DNA from: Monoraphidium neglectum
Taxonomy: Eukaryota; Chlorophyta; Chlorophyceae; Sphaeropleales; Selenastraceae
NCBI RefSeq assembly: GCF_000611645.1
Contig: NW_014013434.1
Coordinates: forward strand, 1 to 36,532
DNA: 36,532 bases
Reading direction: 5' to 3'
Shown here piece after piece: positions 1 through 16,411 of the stretch (the first letter of the stretch is position 1; every line of letters starts with the position of its first letter). The position numbers and the translations under genes were made by a program. A model generated the notes under the pieces. The model was not told the DNA's origin and did no database searches. It saw only the letters and a list, made by a program, of their open reading frames with translations.

Positions 1-198
1 GGGGGGGGATCAATGGCAGTGGTGCAGCGGACGCGTAACCACAGACAATGACCCTGCCGTGCCGCAAACGCATGCACAGCCAGGCACTCTGCTCGGGTTG
101 CAACGCCACAAAAAAAAGACGCAATTTCTCGGGTGCACGTTGGTTTGCCCGGCCCCCCGCCGCAAGCCCTGCGAAACCTCCTCAGGCGAGGCCCCCAC

Positions 199-5619
<5,421 letters not shown>

Positions 5620-5876
5620 TCACAAACTGCTCTCTCGAGAAGCGGTGCTTGAAGACAGGTAGCGAGATACACGAATGCAAATGATATGATATGGCACAGC
5701 AGGTGTAAGTGTTCGTATACCGCGAGGCGATCAGAGTGATGAGCGGTGAACTGACCGCAGAAGGTCAGCAGCAGGTGCACATCCCACACTCACCCGATGC
5801 ATGAAGAGAGCTTTGGGGGCGTGTTTCAACTCCGCATGGTTTAGCCGCTGATATGCGAACACCATTCGTTCGCTCT

Positions 5877-5882
5877 CACGTG
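5877..5882. promoter_or_regulatory. CACGTG G-box/E-box
   Basis: This perfect palindromic hexamer lies near the middle of the divergent CDC48/TMX-like promoter. It is the core bound by plant bZIP and bHLH factors. Read on the minus strand it sits in TGACACGTGA, which resembles but does not equal the plant unfolded-protein element TGACGTG. Functional status is inference. Confidence 0.35.
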
Positions 5883-5973
5883 TCAGCCTAGCTGCTTCGT
5901 GCCCGAGATCTTGGGACGGTGTAAAGTGCCACGCTGTCCCGCACAGCTTCCTTGTTGCAGTGCAGTCGCAATT

Positions 5974-5979
5974 TATAAA
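5974..5979 (+). promoter_or_regulatory. Possible TATA box for the TMX-like gene
   Basis: A TATAAA hexamer in a GC-richer setting, 182 bases before the first ATG of the TMX-like gene and in the same orientation. A 5' UTR of about 150 bases would be needed. Supported only by motif and position. Confidence 0.35.
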
Positions 5980-6155
5980 GGTGCAGCTGGTTTCAAAAGC
6001 GGGACCCAGACAAGTCGTAGAGCAGGTCCCGCGGCGAACAGGGCCCCTGCGCTTACTGCACCAGAAGCACAGAGCGGCTGGATTGTGCGGCACACCCCGT
6101 TGAGGTGGTTGGACCACAAGGCGGGCGGCGCTCTACGGAGTGGCCGAGCCAGCAC

Positions 6156-7513
6156 ATGATGCGATGCCGGTGCAGTGCGGTAGCAGGCACGCTGCTGCTG
6201 CTCTTGGCCTGCTGTGCCGGCACAGCGGGCAAGGTGGTTGAGCTGCGGGACGACAACTTTGACAGCCTCACACGCAGTGGGGCATGGTTCGTGGACATCT
6301 ACGCACCGTGGTGAGCACCCTTGTTGTTTGGGCGGTTACCTTAAGAGTTTGGGGGCTTGAGGGTTGGATGCAAGGCAGGCAGTCGTGAAAATGAGTCAGC
6401 AAAGGGTTGGGTGTCGGCTTCACCCCACAACCATCACACGCGCTCGGCCCACTGCGATTGTCTGGTGCTGACCCCATGCACAGGTGCTCGCACTGCCAAC
6501 GACTCGAGCCTACGTGGCGCCAGTTGGCTGATGAGCTCAAGCCGCTGGGCGTCTCAGTGGCCAAGGTGCGTGCTACACAGCTTTGCCCCCCCTCGTCCTC
6601 TCCCGCCCCCTTGGGCGGGAGAAGCAATATTCAGCAGCAGTCATTACAGCGTTGGTAACTGGTGTGCCTCCCTTTTGTCAACATGCAATTTACAGCCACG
6701 GTGCTGGCCTTGCGGCTCTTGACCACAGTTGCTACACAATTCACTTCGCCTGTGGTGCTGCTTGCCTGGCACCTGCGCAGGTGGATGGCACGAAAAACAA
6801 GGTGCTGCTGATGCGTTTTGGCGTTGAGGCGTACCCATCAATATACCTGCTGAGGGAGGGAAAGTCCTGGCAGTACGACGGCGCTCGCAGCTTCCAATCG
6901 GTGCGGTGGAGGGGGGGGCCGCTGCAGCGTCACACGGCAATTGATAAGCAGAGGGGGCTTGCCAGGCACTCGTTCCCTCCTGCAATGGGCATATAGACCG
7001 ATATTTGACGTTTGAACAATTCACCAACCTTGCATGTGTCCTCAAGCATGTCCAAAACCACCACCTTGACCTTTGCAGTTGAAGGAGTTTGCCCTCACCG
7101 GTTTCAAGTCGGCGCAGCCAATGCCCTTCCACAAGAGCCCCGTCAGTGCATTCGGTCGTGTCATGGGCGCGCTGCACTCCTTCCCAGCGCTCGCCAAGCG
7201 GGCCTACACACATTTACGGGTAGGACATTTGTGTGTGGTGCACGGGGCCCAAGCTTGCAGCAGGGACCCGTCAGGGAGGGCCTGCCTACCTATGGCAAGC
7301 ATGAGCACCACACGTGTGCGCACTTGGGCCAGGCAACTCTTCATTTATGAGACATGCCATCCAACGCCACGCCAGGAGGACAAGGGCTTCAGCGACATGA
7401 CCATCATCTCCGGGCTGCTGCTGGTGCCCCTCGCTCTTGGGGGCTTGGGCATTTGCATCCTGGACGTGATGTACACACGGCAGCCGCACCTGGCGCACCA
7501 ACACTATGAGTGA
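6156..7513 (+). CDS. ER transmembrane thioredoxin-like protein (TMX/PDI-like)
   Basis: Predicted single-pass ER protein that makes or rearranges disulfides. Exons: 6156-6310, 6484-6565, 6781-6900, 7079-7219, 7376-7513; 211 residues. Residues 1 to about 24 are a signal peptide with a Leu-rich core. A thioredoxin fold follows: FVDIYAPW then active site C53-S-H-C56, created across the first splice junction, and cis-proline 98 in EAYPS. Residues about 174-195 are a hydrophobic transmembrane helix, followed by a short basic/polar tail ending HQHYE with no KDEL or KKxx signal. One thioredoxin domain plus a C-terminal helix resembles animal TMX proteins and plant PDIL5-type proteins. The CSHC site differs from the CGHC usual in PDI. 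Two adjacent ATGs (6156, 6159) are possible starts; an in-frame ATG at 6105 would spoil the signal peptide. Confidence 0.85.
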
Positions 7514-8154
7514 TGTGCGATGCCTGGTTTTGACGGCGCGAAGGCCGCCCAAGCGAGAGTTTCCTTGATTGCGCCCTTCAACATGTCACTGCTCGTATCT
7601 TTTTCCTGCAGCACGGCATGCCATGCGGATCTCGCAATTACAATCTCTCATTGCGCACCTGCTCAAGTTGCGGCTGCTGCAACGCACGTTACGGCACACT
7701 GTTATCACAATCGTTCATGCAGTAAATTCGCCAAGGTCTGCCGTCGCTGCGGGTGTATGATGCCAGGTCTGTGATACCTGAATCCACAGCAACGTTTGCC
7801 ATCCGTCGGCGCATGTGTGAAACGTTGACCAGTGTGCCAAATGACAGCGTGTGTCGCCAACGCGTGTCTTGCCAATGCTCGTCAGGCTGTCGTTCAGTGT
7901 GTCATCTGTTATCGCGAGCTGATTTCAACGGCCGTGAGCTCGCTCGACAGCCTCGTGTTGCCGGAGATTATTACTGGCATCCCCTGCCATCCCAGCGAGA
8001 GCTTGTGACTCAAGAACTATCGTCACGATTCACCGACACGTTCTCTTTGACGAATTGATCCTAACGCGACTTGCAAAAGGAGTCACGAGAGATTTGGCAC
8101 GGCGCGGGCGAGATCCATTCCAGACAGTACCGGAGTTTCCACCAGCCGGGACAC
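7514..8154. other. Intergenic, nothing recognised
   Basis: Between the TMX-like stop and the CBM20 gene start (same strand). It should hold the 3' UTR of the first and the promoter of the second. No ORF with protein-like content, RNA gene or clear TATA box was seen. Confidence 0.5.
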
Positions 8155-9548
8155 ATGAGATCAGAAATGTTACATGGGCCCCTGCGCATGGCGCGCATGC
8201 CCGCCCCGGCGGCAGCGGCAGCGCCTGTGCGCGTGCGCGCGGTTTCTGTCTGCGCTCAGGCGGCCAAAGTCAAGTTTACACTGCCCAAGCGCGTTGAGTT
8301 TGGGCAGGAGCTTGCAGTGATTGGATCTTCAGAAGCTCTGGGTGGGTCGGCGCACTGTGCCGGCTGGGTCCTGTGCTTGGCGCGCGACTGCTGGTGTCGG
8401 TGAGCGTTTGCAACGGGCGCTTTGTTCACCTGTGTTGTGAATTACGACGAGAAGAGGGGCTTACCACCTCAAGTGCCACTCCCTTCGCTGCTGTCACCCG
8501 TCACCCCAATGGCCGCCCGCGCACCAGGCAAGTGGGACGCGGCAGCTGCAATCCCAATGACTTGGACGGAGGGCGACGTTTGGACCGCCGAGGCAGAGCT
8601 GGCCGTGGGGTACGTTTAATAGACTGCCAACAGTTATATGGCACGCATGCACATGCAAACATGCACATGCGTGTGCGCGTGCACACCCACACACACAGAG
8701 AGAGAAAAGCGCTGCATAACACACGCAAGCATGAGCAAGCACAGGGCACGTTCCAGCCCGCTTGATCAACTCACCCAGTCTAGTTCTCCGACGCACGCCG
8801 GCCCCCTGTCCCCCACCTGGGCAGCAGCACCGCCGTTGAGTACAAGTACATTATCCGCGCCCCCGCCAGCGGCGAGGTCGTCGTGTGGCAGCCCTGCGAG
8901 AACCTCTCTATTGACCTGACCACCGTGCCCGCCGGCCCTGTTGTTGTCAAGGACGGCTGGGAGGGTACGCACGAGCTGCTGCGGCCGGCAGTTGCAACAC
9001 CGGCACAGGTCGCCGCGCCCAGCGCGGAGGCAGGGGCGGAACCCATCGCGGCAGTGGAGGCCGCGCCCGCTGCTGAGGTCAAGGACTCGCCCACAGCAAC
9101 CATTGCGGAGCAGGAAGTCAAAGCGGCCGTGGCGTTGGCGGCAGCCGCGGAGGTGCTGGCTGTGGCTGCAGCATCGATGGATGAGGATGTTATAATGGCC
9201 GCGGCCAAGGCGGCGGCTGCGGCCTCCTCCACCTCGTCTGCAGCGGCTGGCTCTGCTCAAGCCGAGGCGTTGAGGAGCAAGTCCGAGGTGCGGCATCGTG
9301 ACCTGCACAGCGAAGGAATGGTCACGATTGCAAGGGCATCGAATGCCCGAGTGCAAATTCTCTGTACAACTGAACCAACTTCACCAACACCCAGTGTGTT
9401 CGGTGTTGGACAATGCTCATGGCTTGAACACGCCACAGCATCAACAGGAATGCGCTTTTTCCTGTTGCGACACTTGCTGCAGGGCTCCTCGCCGCGCTCC
9501 TCCACGTCATCCAAGGGCCCAAAGTCCGCCAAGGGCGAGCGTGCATGA
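8155..9548 (+). CDS. CBM20 starch-binding domain protein, probably plastidial
   Basis: Small starch-binding protein without a visible catalytic domain. Exons: 8155-8341, 8528-8609, 8825-9287, 9483-9548; 265 residues. The first 35 or so residues (MRSEMLHGPLRMARMP, then Ala/Arg/Val-rich) look like a chloroplast transit peptide. A CBM20 fold spans about residues 38-135: VKFTLPKRVEFGQELAVIGS, LGKWDA, W-T-E-G-D-V-W-T-A, EYKYIIR and WQPCENLSI give the conserved Gly-Trp, Trp and Tyr-Lys positions of starch binding sites 1 and 2. The C-terminal half is Ala/Glu-rich, likely helical and low complexity, ending in a Ser/Lys-rich tail. CBM20 modules also occur in PWD, DPE2 and pyrenoid SAGA proteins; the lack of a kinase or transferase domain rules out the first two. 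The acceptor of exon 3 could be three bases further on. In-frame Met codons at 8155 and 8167 are both possible starts. Confidence 0.82.
8641..8702 (+). repeat. Alternating purine-pyrimidine tract in CBM20 intron 2
   Basis: GCATGCACATG-type sequence passing into a run of CA dinucleotides and then AGAGAG. It lies wholly inside intron 2 (8610-8824) of the CBM20 gene. Confidence 0.7.
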
Positions 9549-10849
9549 CTACGCCTCGCAGCCACCCCAGGCGCATCCCGCCAGGCGTGCCGGGGCACGG
9601 CTGGCTGCCTGGTGCGACGTAGCGTGGCAGTTGCCAACATGATGCTGCTGCCGTTCTGCTGATGTGAACTTTGCCAGCATCGACCACGCTGCTGACTGGG
9701 TCGCACAGGCGAGATGGTTGCCGGGGTGGTGTGTGCATTTTTGATCTGCAGGCAGGGCTGCAAACTTTTTTTGGGGATGGCACGCGCTGTTTTAGGGAGC
9801 GCGCTTTGAAGTTGACCTTCCCTGCATCGCTGGTGCAGAGTTGGGTGAGTTGCATGAAGTTGCTACAGATGACCAGAACCGAATGAAAATAATCCATCTC
9901 GTGCATCCACCACTTTGTGGAGGCACACCATTTTCACCCTTGCTTTCATGCAAATTTTGTCGCTCATATTACATTTGATTGACAGAAGGGGGTCCTGCCG
10001 CCCACTGCGCTGCCACGGGGCCAGCAGTAGAGGGGCAAGCATCAACACCAGTAAAACCAACAACAAAGCTTTCCAGCCATTGCAAGCGTACTGCGCATGG
10101 CCAAGCCGCTGGCGGTCACAATGTCATCAAAGCGTGAACCAAGTCGGGTCTTATACAGCAAATCTCCAAAAAAAGAGCACGCTCCTGCAGCAGCCCTTCC
10201 AGCCCACGCGCACGTACGCATGGGATGGCTAGTAGGGATGCGTCAGAGGGTCCCCTGCCACATGGAATTGAGTGTGCGGGCCGGTGTGTATGAACAGAGG
10301 CGATATGGGCGTCCATGTTCACCACACACGGTGCCTTCCATGGCTGTAAGAACAAGCAATACACTGATGCCACATGCGGCATTCCACCGCCAACACCACG
10401 TGCGCAGCATACACGGCATGACACACAAAACAGCCTCCTTGAGCTGTGGGGGCGACAACAGCACGGGTCCACAGCAGGATTTTTAACCCCCGAGCGACAC
10501 CACACAATCCCAGGCTGCGGCTCCTGCCCACACTGCGAATGTACACAGGCGCAAGACACGATTGCGGTGAGAAGGACAAACTCAATAGCTATCAGCACAC
10601 ATACGAGCTGGGGTCAAAGCCGTGCGCGGGCACGCCAGTCGGGCTGCCAGAAACGCCCAGGCACGACCTCATATCAGTCCGGCAGCGGCTTAGCCCCCTT
10701 CACTTCAGGACCGCCGCAAATTGTGACGTTGTGTGAGACATGAGTTTTTGGGAGCGATGTGTGCGCACACGCGGCCTATTTGGCCATCAACGGAAGCGTG
10801 GTGTCACGGCGGGCCTTGCAACAAAACGGCAGGCCCTGGCGGCCTGCTG
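9549..10849. other. Convergent intergenic region, nothing recognised
   Basis: Lies between the stop codons of the CBM20 gene (plus) and the ACHT gene (minus), so it contains both 3' UTRs and terminators. Open frames of up to about 160 codons exist on both strands but show no recognisable domain, and such lengths occur throughout the non-coding parts of this window. No clear polyadenylation signal stands out. Confidence 0.5.
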
Positions 10850-11984
10850 TCACCGCAACGCGGCGCCCGCGCCGTGCGCCTCAAGCGTGTCGCGCAGCAG
10901 CCGCAGCTTCTCGGGCTGCATGTTGGCCGTGAGCTCGGCCACCCTGGCCCCATCCCTGTAAAAATGGAAGAAGGGTATCTTGGTGACGCCCTGGGCCTCG
11001 CAGTATTCACGCAGGCCGTCCGCGGAGCCGTCCACCTTGAGAAACAGCGCCGACGCCTCGCGCTCGCGCGCCAACTGGCGCAGCTTCGGCTGCGGCGCGG
11101 CGCGGCGCCAAGGCGGGCGGAGGGCGGTTGGGTGCGCAGGCGCGATGCAAGATGAGAGTGCGAGCGCACCAGCAGGGTGCCCGCCCCTGCAGACTTGTCT
11201 GTGCCTGCGCGCATCGGAATAGCCACAACAGGGTACCTCTAGCAAAGTCAAACGCGTCATCAGGGTGCGTCATGCCAGGCCAGCCACCTGCAGGCTCTTG
11301 CAGCCGTAGCAGTCAGGGCTGAAGAAATTGACGACGACCAGCTTGCCCGCGGCGCAGCCTTCCTGGATTGCGTCATCCAGCTGCTTTGTGGTGCCGACCA
11401 GCGCCATATTGTCCGGGGTGTCAACCTCCCACCTGCCGCGAAGTGGGCGCACCACAGTGCGCGGCGAGCAGGTTTGACAAGCGTCAGCTTGACAGAGTGC
11501 CGTCGAGTGATGTTTACGGCGCACTGCGACGCAGATCCCTCATTGAAGGACAATGCGGTCATTTTCACCTGCCACCTCCTGTTGCACCGCTCTAACGCAG
11601 CACCATCAGTGGCGCACAGTGGGAAGCAGGAGCTCACCAAGGCACAGCACCTGACTTCTGGGCCTCTGCGGCCTCTGCACGGGTGCGCGCCATGTCCTGG
11701 CGCCGCTGCATACGCCTGCGTAAGGCAAGCTTGATCAGTACAGCCGTTGGTACGCCAAATCAAAATGCCGGCCACCAGGTCCCGTCGCTGTGTCTCTGTA
11801 GATGAGTCTCGCCCCACCTCTTCTGCGCGTCAAGTAGGTGTTTCAGCGCATCACTCTGCTCTTCTACGGGCGTGTGTACAGTCATGGCGCTCCTACAGCT
11901 GCTCCTAGGACGCGGGCCGAGAACGGCTTGGCCCCCAAACAAGCTGGCAGGCCTTTGCAGGCTTCTAGTTATTTGAACAGCCAT
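10850..11984 (-). CDS. Atypical thioredoxin of the ACHT family (chloroplast)
   Basis: Thiol-redox protein like plant ACHT (atypical Cys-His-rich thioredoxins), which in Arabidopsis oxidise targets such as 2-Cys peroxiredoxin partners and ADP-glucose pyrophosphorylase. Exons (minus): 11984-11776, 11432-11288, 11089-10850; 197 residues. The N-terminus MAVQITRSLQRPASLFGGQ is Arg/Ser-rich with few acids, as in a transit peptide. Joining exons 1 and 2 creates the WWE motif (residues 70-72) that precedes the domain in ACHT proteins. The active site is SPDC-Y-G-C-KSLQ (C111, C114), where Arabidopsis ACHTs have variants such as CGGC. A cis-proline is present in KIPFFHFYR. An in-frame ATG at 12020 would add twelve residues. 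It converges with the CBM20 gene and is divergent from RRP9. Confidence 0.85.
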
Positions 11985-12912
11985 GGTATTAGGGTGCACG
12001 TGTATTGGGATGGAACGCATGTGTTAAACTTGGTGGTGCGGCAGCTCGCATCATGAGCATTGCTGATGTGGATGCAGGTGTGACTCAGGCGTACGGCGCT
12101 GAAATTGGACGGTGCATACGTGAATGTAAGTTTGAATTCTGGGGGAGATATCATAGCTTGTGTATGGACGGTGGCCGCTTGTGCATCGACATACTGTGCG
12201 TGGACTTTGCCAGTGGGGTGCATACAGTAATGTTAATCAGTGCCGTCTCCCATGCCGCTTCATAGCCGACCCACTGCATCGCGCTACGGAATCATCATGG
12301 CCGATAGCTGCAAGGGAAAGCCTTCATCTTGCATGTTGCAAAAACATTGTTAAGAGCCGGACCAGAAAGTGATCCTTGCCTTTGTGAGCATGCCGCCTGG
12401 CAAATCATCGACACGATTTTGTTGACCGACTACAAGGATCCATCTGCTACCGTATGCAGAGGGTCCAAGAACAGGGATAAAGACGGGCGGCACCACCAGC
12501 AGTCCTCGCTGCACAAGCTCTGCTTCCCTGCACGCCTCACTGTCACAAGTCAGGGTGCCAATTGTACTTACCATCGGCTTACAATACGATAAGTGTGCAG
12601 CTCCACGCATGCGTGTGCATGGCGACCACATTTACAGGATTGCTGGGGTGCAGCCTTTGGAGGTGGACTCATGGACGACAGCCTCGTGACGACAGCAGCA
12701 GCAGCAGCAGAGCAGTGCTCCGGTTACAAGGGCAAGTGACACCAAGCCCCGTAACCCGAGGCTCGCTCATTGTGTGTATATTCTGACACTCTTTTGCTGC
12801 GTATTTAGCCCTCCGAGCCGCCTTAGATCGTTGCGAGTTTTTGCCGGCGACGACGGCGGCCGTCCTCGCTTGAATCCAGCTCGTTGAATTTACGCAAGCG
12901 TATCCAAGCTCG
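11985..12912. promoter_or_regulatory. Divergent promoter region of ACHT and RRP9
   Basis: A 928-base gap between two head-to-head starts. A TATATT at about 12777-12782 lies 131 bases before the RRP9 ATG. A short AGC run sits at about 12693-12710. No convincing exon or RNA gene was seen. Confidence 0.45.
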
Positions 12913-15900
12913 ATGTCGAAGCGCGTGAAGCGGCCTGTTGACAAGGGGGGCGGCCGCAAGAAGCCACGCAAGGGGGGTGCGGCAGATGCAGACGGCGAGG
13001 ATGCGGGATTCTTCCTGCTAGGAGATGACGAAAAGCAGAAGCAGCAGCAGCAGCAACAGGCAGAGGAGAGTGAGGATGAACAGGTGCACGAGACGGCGGA
13101 GGAGAAGCGCCTGCGGCTTGGTGAGTTGGTTTGCGTCCGTGCAGTGGCTGGGCACAGCAACGCTCAAGCGCGGGCCACCGAGTGTTGTGAATGCTGAGGC
13201 CTGAACAGCTGCTGTTTATTCTGGGCATCATCCTGACCGCATGCCTGGCATCTGTGTTGTACTTTGGCGCCATGCCGCTCGCAACCTTGTTGCTTTTCTG
13301 AGTGTCGACACCCTGCCCCACGCTCTGCCCTGCAGCACGCGCCTACCTCGATCAGATGCGGGAGGACGACGACGAGGGCGGGGAGGGCGAAGAGGACGAT
13401 GAGGAGCGCCGCGGCGTGACGGGCGGCCGGGACAGGCTGGCGGAGCGCCTGCAGCAAGACGCGGCAGAGGTGGGTGCGGGCAAACAGGCACGTGCTCTTG
13501 CTCCTGGCCGTGCTCTTGCTCTTGGACCCGGTCTCGTCCCCAAAGGTGGGGAGGCCAGGGTCTCGCCGCACTCACGCTTTAGCTGAGCGGCTGCAGCTGC
13601 AGCCCTGGGAGGTGGCCCCAGCCGCCTCCTGATCACCAGCTGGCACGAACGCTGGGAGGAACTCACTTGGGACCCGCGCTCTTGTAATTGAGCGATCGCC
13701 GGTTGACCCTCTGCCTGTGTGTTGCACCCTGGTGCCCTTGTGCCCTTGCACCCTTGCCCCCGGCAGGCCCAGGGCCGCCTCCAGCGCATCCTGGCCAACC
13801 GCATTAGCATCCCCGACCAGACGCGCCCCGCACCGCGCGTGGAAGACTGTGACTCTGAGAGCGGCAGCGACGCCGAAGACGAAGCAGAGGCAGCGGCAGC
13901 AGCGGACTCCTTGGCGGCGGCAGCGGCGGCGGGGGCGGCGGCGGGCCTCGGCAACGGCGCGGCGCTGCCTTACGGCGCGGGGCGCTTCGCGGCGGCGCAC
14001 CGATCGTCGGCGACAGCGCTGGCGCTGTCGCAGGACGGGGCGACGGCGTTCACGGTGGGCAAGGACGGGGCCATTTACAAGTGGGATGTGGAGGCGATGC
14101 GCAAGGTGCAGCTGATGAGGTGAGGCGCGTCTCGGCTGCAAGGGAAGGCCAAGCAGGGAGGGGAAGGGTGCGATGGAGGAGGGGACGAAGGGGGACTGCA
14201 CGGAGTGGACCGGCCAGCACGGCTGTGCCGCGGCGTGCCAGGCGCATGACCGGGGTGAGGAACACTAGGACACAGGCGGTGTTTGGGCGGTGCACCACGC
14301 CACATCCACCTAGGCTTATGCAGTGCTGTTCAAGTGGCCATGGCAGGGCCACAGCATTAGGGTCCTTGTAAGATTGCCCGCCCAGCAGTCAGTGTAGCAA
14401 CAGCCGCCCATTGCACCTGCTATTCCCCCCCGTCTGACCTCTTTGCACTTTTGCCTCCGGCATGTCCAGGCCCGGCGGCAACCAGCCGCAGCCGCTGCAG
14501 CCCGAGGCGGCTGAATGGGTGCAGCGGCGCAGCGGCGGGCAGGGTGTGCTGCGGGCGCTGTACGCAGCGGCGCTGTCCAGCGACGGTCGCTTCCTGGCAG
14601 TCGGGGGCGGCGACCGCAAGGTGGGCAAGGGCGGGCAAGAGGGTGGTGTTTTGGGGGAGAGGCAGCATTTGGACAGCGGGCTGCATGTTGTGGAGGCTCG
14701 AACGGGCGGTCATACTTCCGTCACTGCGGGCTGCTTTACAAAAATCTCCCAGCGCTTGCGCACTGCGTTTATCAAGCATGATATTTTGTGGCTGTCATTT
14801 CGGCTTCTCTAGGCCCGAGCCTGCTGGCCCCCCCCCCAAAAAAAAACACACATACATATGTGCGCTACACAGACGGGCACCTCGCGCTTCACACACCTGC
14901 GCTCACATAGGTCCATTTGTTTGACGCGGCCGCGGGGCTGCATGTGGCGTCTTACCCCGGCCACCGCGACATCATCAGCGGCCTGGCCTTCAAGGACGGC
15001 AGCCACACCCTTTTCAGCTCCAGCTTTGACCGCACCATCAAGGTCTGGTCGGTGGACGACGGCGCATACGGTGAGCGCCTGTCCCGCACACTAGCCAGTC
15101 GCAGCTCAGCAAGACCGCACAGCATGCGACACTTCCTGCCGATCTGCTCCTGCATGCTGCCAATGTCGTCACGTGCGTGTGCCATGCCAACGTGAGCTTC
15201 CGACAGGCGTAATCTTGTCCCCCTTACACTGCGGCGACCCCGCAGTGGACACCCTGTTTGGCCACCAGGCGGAAATCCACGGCGTGGACGCCCTGCGCCA
15301 GGAGCGCGTGGTCAGCTGCGGCCACGACCACACCTGCCGCGTGTGGAAGGTGCAGGAGGAGAGCCACCTCATCTTCCGCGCGCACCGTCCATCCGTGGAG
15401 TGCTGCAGGTGGGCGGGGGCCGGCAGGGCTGGGCTGCAAGGTGGCTGATGGCTTGGCACCGGTCGAGAGGCAGGCAGGGCTTGATAGGGCGTGTGTGGAG
15501 ACGCGTCCCCTGGGCAGGATAGCCTGGTGACCTGCTTCAGCAGCAATGGAGCGCCTTGCAACACAATAAGCTTGGTGCGAACGTCTCTCCCTCCTTCCGG
15601 AAGCAAGGCGGTGCCAACGGCAGAAGAGGCGCGGAGGAGCTGTGCTCAACCTTTCTCATTCCCCCGATGCCACCCCCCTTGCAGGTTCATCACTGGTACA
15701 GAGTGGCTGTCTGGCGCGGACGACGGCAGCCTCCAGGTGTGGACGCAGGTCAAGAAGAAGCCGGTCAGCATATACCGCGGCGCCCACAGCTGCCGGCCGC
15801 ACGCGGCGACGCCAGCCGCGCCGCCCGCGAAGGGGAGCTGGGCGACCGCCAACTCAGAGGCGGTCGGGTGGGTGCAGTCCGTCGCGGTCGCGCGCGGTTC

Positions 15901-16159
15901 GGACCTGGCGGCGAGCGGCGCGGGTGACGGCGCGATACGGCTGTGGGCGGTCGAGCAGAGCAAACACGGCGGCGCGGGGTTCCTGCGGCCAGTTGGGGAC
16001 CTGCCGGCCCTCGGGTTTGTCAACGGGCTCGCCATTGAGCGAGGCGGGCGCTTCGTGGCAGCGGCGGTGGGCAACGAGACCCGGCTTGGGCGGTGGGGCC
16101 GGGTTGAGGGCGCGGGCAACGGGCTGCTGGTGCATCCCCTGGTCGTGGCTGACGAGTAA
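12913..16159 (+). CDS. RRP9: U3 snoRNP WD40 protein RRP9 (U3-55K)
   Basis: Nucleolar WD-repeat protein that binds the B/C box of U3 snoRNA for 18S rRNA processing. Exons: 12913-13120, 13336-13469, 13767-14119, 14470-14620, 14911-15070, 15246-15408, 15685-16159; 547 residues, all GT-AG. The N-terminal 115 residues are basic then very acidic, with a short Gln run and the family signature ETAEEKRLRLA followed by AYLDQMR. An Ala/Gly-rich linker lies in exon 3. WD repeats run from about residue 190: GKDGAIYKWD, GGGDRKVHLFDA, SSSFDRTIKVWSVDDGAYVD, LFGHQAEIHGVDAL, CGHDHTCRVWKVQEESHLIF, GADDGSLQVW and KKKP. The phrases VDTLFGHQ, VWKVQEES and the KKKP preceding a Gly-Ala-His are typical of RRP9 rather than other WD proteins. 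The ATG at 12913 is the first in frame and gives the usual SKR-rich nuclear signal. Confidence 0.93.
13035..13060 (+). repeat. CAG/CAA repeat encoding Gln run in RRP9
   Basis: Imperfect CAG triplets in exon 1, read in the glutamine frame, giving about six consecutive Gln in the acidic N-terminus. Confidence 0.7.
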
Positions 16160-16411
16160 AGCTGCGCCTGCTCTGTTCCGGCCAAACTGCAAGGTGTCGC
16201 ATCCACAGCTTGCAGCATTTTCAGGCCACAGCCTCAAAGTTCCCGCAATGTATCTGTGCCCAGGTCCAATTGAATATTTACTCGAGTTGCTTGTTGCAGA
16301 AACAGGTATCGACTGTCGGTCTCCCGGGCGGTGATCTGACAGCGTTTGGCCGCAGACTTCCGGACTTGAATCAGGTCTTGAGGATCCACTGTATTCAGGC
16401 TCATATCAGCC

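Noticed and set aside
1..198. Frame continuing past the last CDC48 exon to the left edge
   Set aside because: The continuation does not match the CDC48 C-terminus; a GAG|GTGGGG donor at 198 marks an intron, with the last exon outside the window.
8641..8702. Tandem repeats considered as CRISPR or satellite arrays
   Set aside because: Simple dinucleotide repeats without spacers, in a eukaryotic intron.
14828..14847. Run of C followed by run of A in RRP9 intron 4
   Set aside because: A simple homopolymer stretch in an intron; no sign of a retroposed sequence or target-site duplication.
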